A stretch of 5,562 nt of DNA. Source: Gammaproteobacteria bacterium (GTDB taxonomy: Bacteria > Pseudomonadota > Gammaproteobacteria > Pseudomonadales > Oleiphilaceae). A model generated the notes under the pieces. That model searched no databases. It was given only the letters and a program-made list of their open reading frames with translations, and had not been told where the DNA came from. This document shows, one piece after another, positions 4,927 to 5,562 of this stretch. The stretch's first letter is position 1. The number at the start of each line of letters is the position of its first letter. The position numbers and the translations under genes were made by a program. The stretch covers positions 1 to 5,562 of the forward strand of contig RFIV01000114.1 of the NCBI GenBank assembly GCA_003695085.1, read 5' to 3'.

Positions 4927-5562
4927 CGTCTTTCTCGATCGGGAACTTGATCCGAAGGGCCTTGGCGTTTATCCAGCACTTCGCCGCAATGAGGGCAATG
5001 GTACAGACCTTCCGTGTCCTGATCCAGTTCCAGCTCAAGCCCCTCCAGGATTTCCCGGGCTTCCTCTCTCTCCAGGCCCAGTCGCTGACGCTCACGATTG
5101 AGCTTGCGCCGCTCGGCCCGGGTCACCACACCATCTGCCAGGGCTTCCCGGGCTTCCACCTCGTACTTGCGTTTGCGCAAATCCAGCTCGCGCTGAAACC
5201 CCGAGGCCAGAATACCCGCTGGCAGGGCGGCCAGACCAATCCCGAGAATACTGATGCACATGGCCAGCATGCGCCCGCCGACCGATGCCGGCACCACATC
5301 GCCATACCCTACCGTCGTCAGGGTCACCGTTGCCCACCACAGGGCCCTGGGTATCGAGCCGAAGGCTTCCGGCTGATCATCACTCTCCACCGCATAGATG
5401 CCCGCCGAGGCCAGCAGAATCAGCATCACCAATATGGCAATGGCCGATATCAGGCTGTTGGCCTCCTTGCGCAGCACGGTCAACAACAGGTCCATGGAGC
5501 GCGAATAACGCGTGAGCTTGAACAGCCGCACCAGACGCACCACACGCAGGTAAAGCGGATCC
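4923..5562 (-). CDS. Voltage-gated potassium channel, C-terminal 212 residues (5' end outside window)
   Basis: Partial: the frame is open to the right edge, and a start at the internal GTG (5543) would cut through the voltage sensor. Numbering from the first complete codon at 5561, the fragment opens in an S4 helix with basic residues at every third position (R6, R9, R12, K15, R18, R21). S5 follows (about 37-58), then pore helix and selectivity filter T83-V-G-Y-G-D88, diagnostic of K+ selectivity, and S6 (about 97-121, with LPAGILASGF). The cytoplasmic tail has a charged helical region (about 123-176) with ALADGVVTRAE and RLGLEREEA, recalling TerB-like or linker helices, and ends with C189-P-H-C192 near the C-terminus, half of a zinc-ribbon-type site. 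An inner-membrane tetrameric channel is expected; S1-S3 lie beyond the window. It overlaps the DUF2288 start by 4 nt. Confidence 0.92.
   Translation of the reverse strand, partial: DPLYLRVVRLVRLFKLTRYSRSMDLLLTVLRKEANSLISAIAILVMLILLASAGIYAVESDDQPEAFGSIPRALWWATVTLTTVGYGDVVPASVGGRMLAMCISILGIGLAALPAGILASGFQRELDLRKRKYEVEAREALADGVVTRAERRKLNRERQRLGLEREEAREILEGLELELDQDTEGLYHCPHCGEVLDKRQGPSDQVPDRERR

Noticed and set aside
5557..5562. GGATCC (BamHI site) exactly at the right edge
   Set aside because: It may mark a cloned fragment end or be chance; the left edge shows no matching site, and it says nothing about biology.

Overview
The window looks like chromosomal DNA of a high-GC, Gram-negative bacterium, most likely a gammaproteobacterium of the Marinobacter/Pseudomonas kind. 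That placement rests on an OsmC-YcaO fusion whose YcaO part closely resembles E. coli YcaO, a DUF2288 gene, a lipobox lipoprotein carrying c-type hemes, and a periplasmic DsbA. It is inference from protein resemblance, not a phylogeny. Coding density is high, no stretch over 300 bases lacks a gene, and I see no mobile element, tRNA, rRNA or CRISPR.

Layout: (1) 2-1204, minus strand, partial: the N-terminal 401 residues of an OsmC-YcaO fusion that runs off the left edge. (2) 1205-1359: a divergent intergenic region with a plausible promoter for the fusion gene. (3) 1360-1797, plus strand: a PaaI-type hotdog thioesterase, the only plus-strand gene. (4) 1791-1846: inverted repeats that join the two convergent gene ends, a likely shared terminator. 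(5) 1847-3190 and 3203-4201, both minus and 12 nt apart: a DsbA-family oxidoreductase with a SurA-like N-terminal part, followed by a tetraheme lipoprotein whose N-terminal domain resembles a 5'-nucleotidase/UshA phosphoesterase but lacks the recognisable metal ligands. (6) 4202-4307: a promoter region with a perfect TATAAT and two inverted repeats, one centred near -42 and one over the -10 and start site. (7) 4308-4556, 4597-4926 and 4923-5562, all minus: an orphan acidic 82-aa protein, a DUF2288 protein, and the C-terminal part of a voltage-gated potassium channel that enters from the right edge.

How the genes may work together: the thiol oxidoreductase and the heme lipoprotein form a coherent envelope pair, since the lipoprotein needs its cysteines handled in the periplasm before heme attachment and also keeps a Cys-Gly-Cys pair in its N-terminal domain. 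The promoter layout suggests regulated expression of this pair. The channel and DUF2288 genes overlap by 4 nt and are probably translationally coupled; the orphan gene follows 40 nt later with a strong ribosome binding site. The most interesting object is the pseudo-phosphoesterase/tetraheme protein with its DsbA partner and promoter region.
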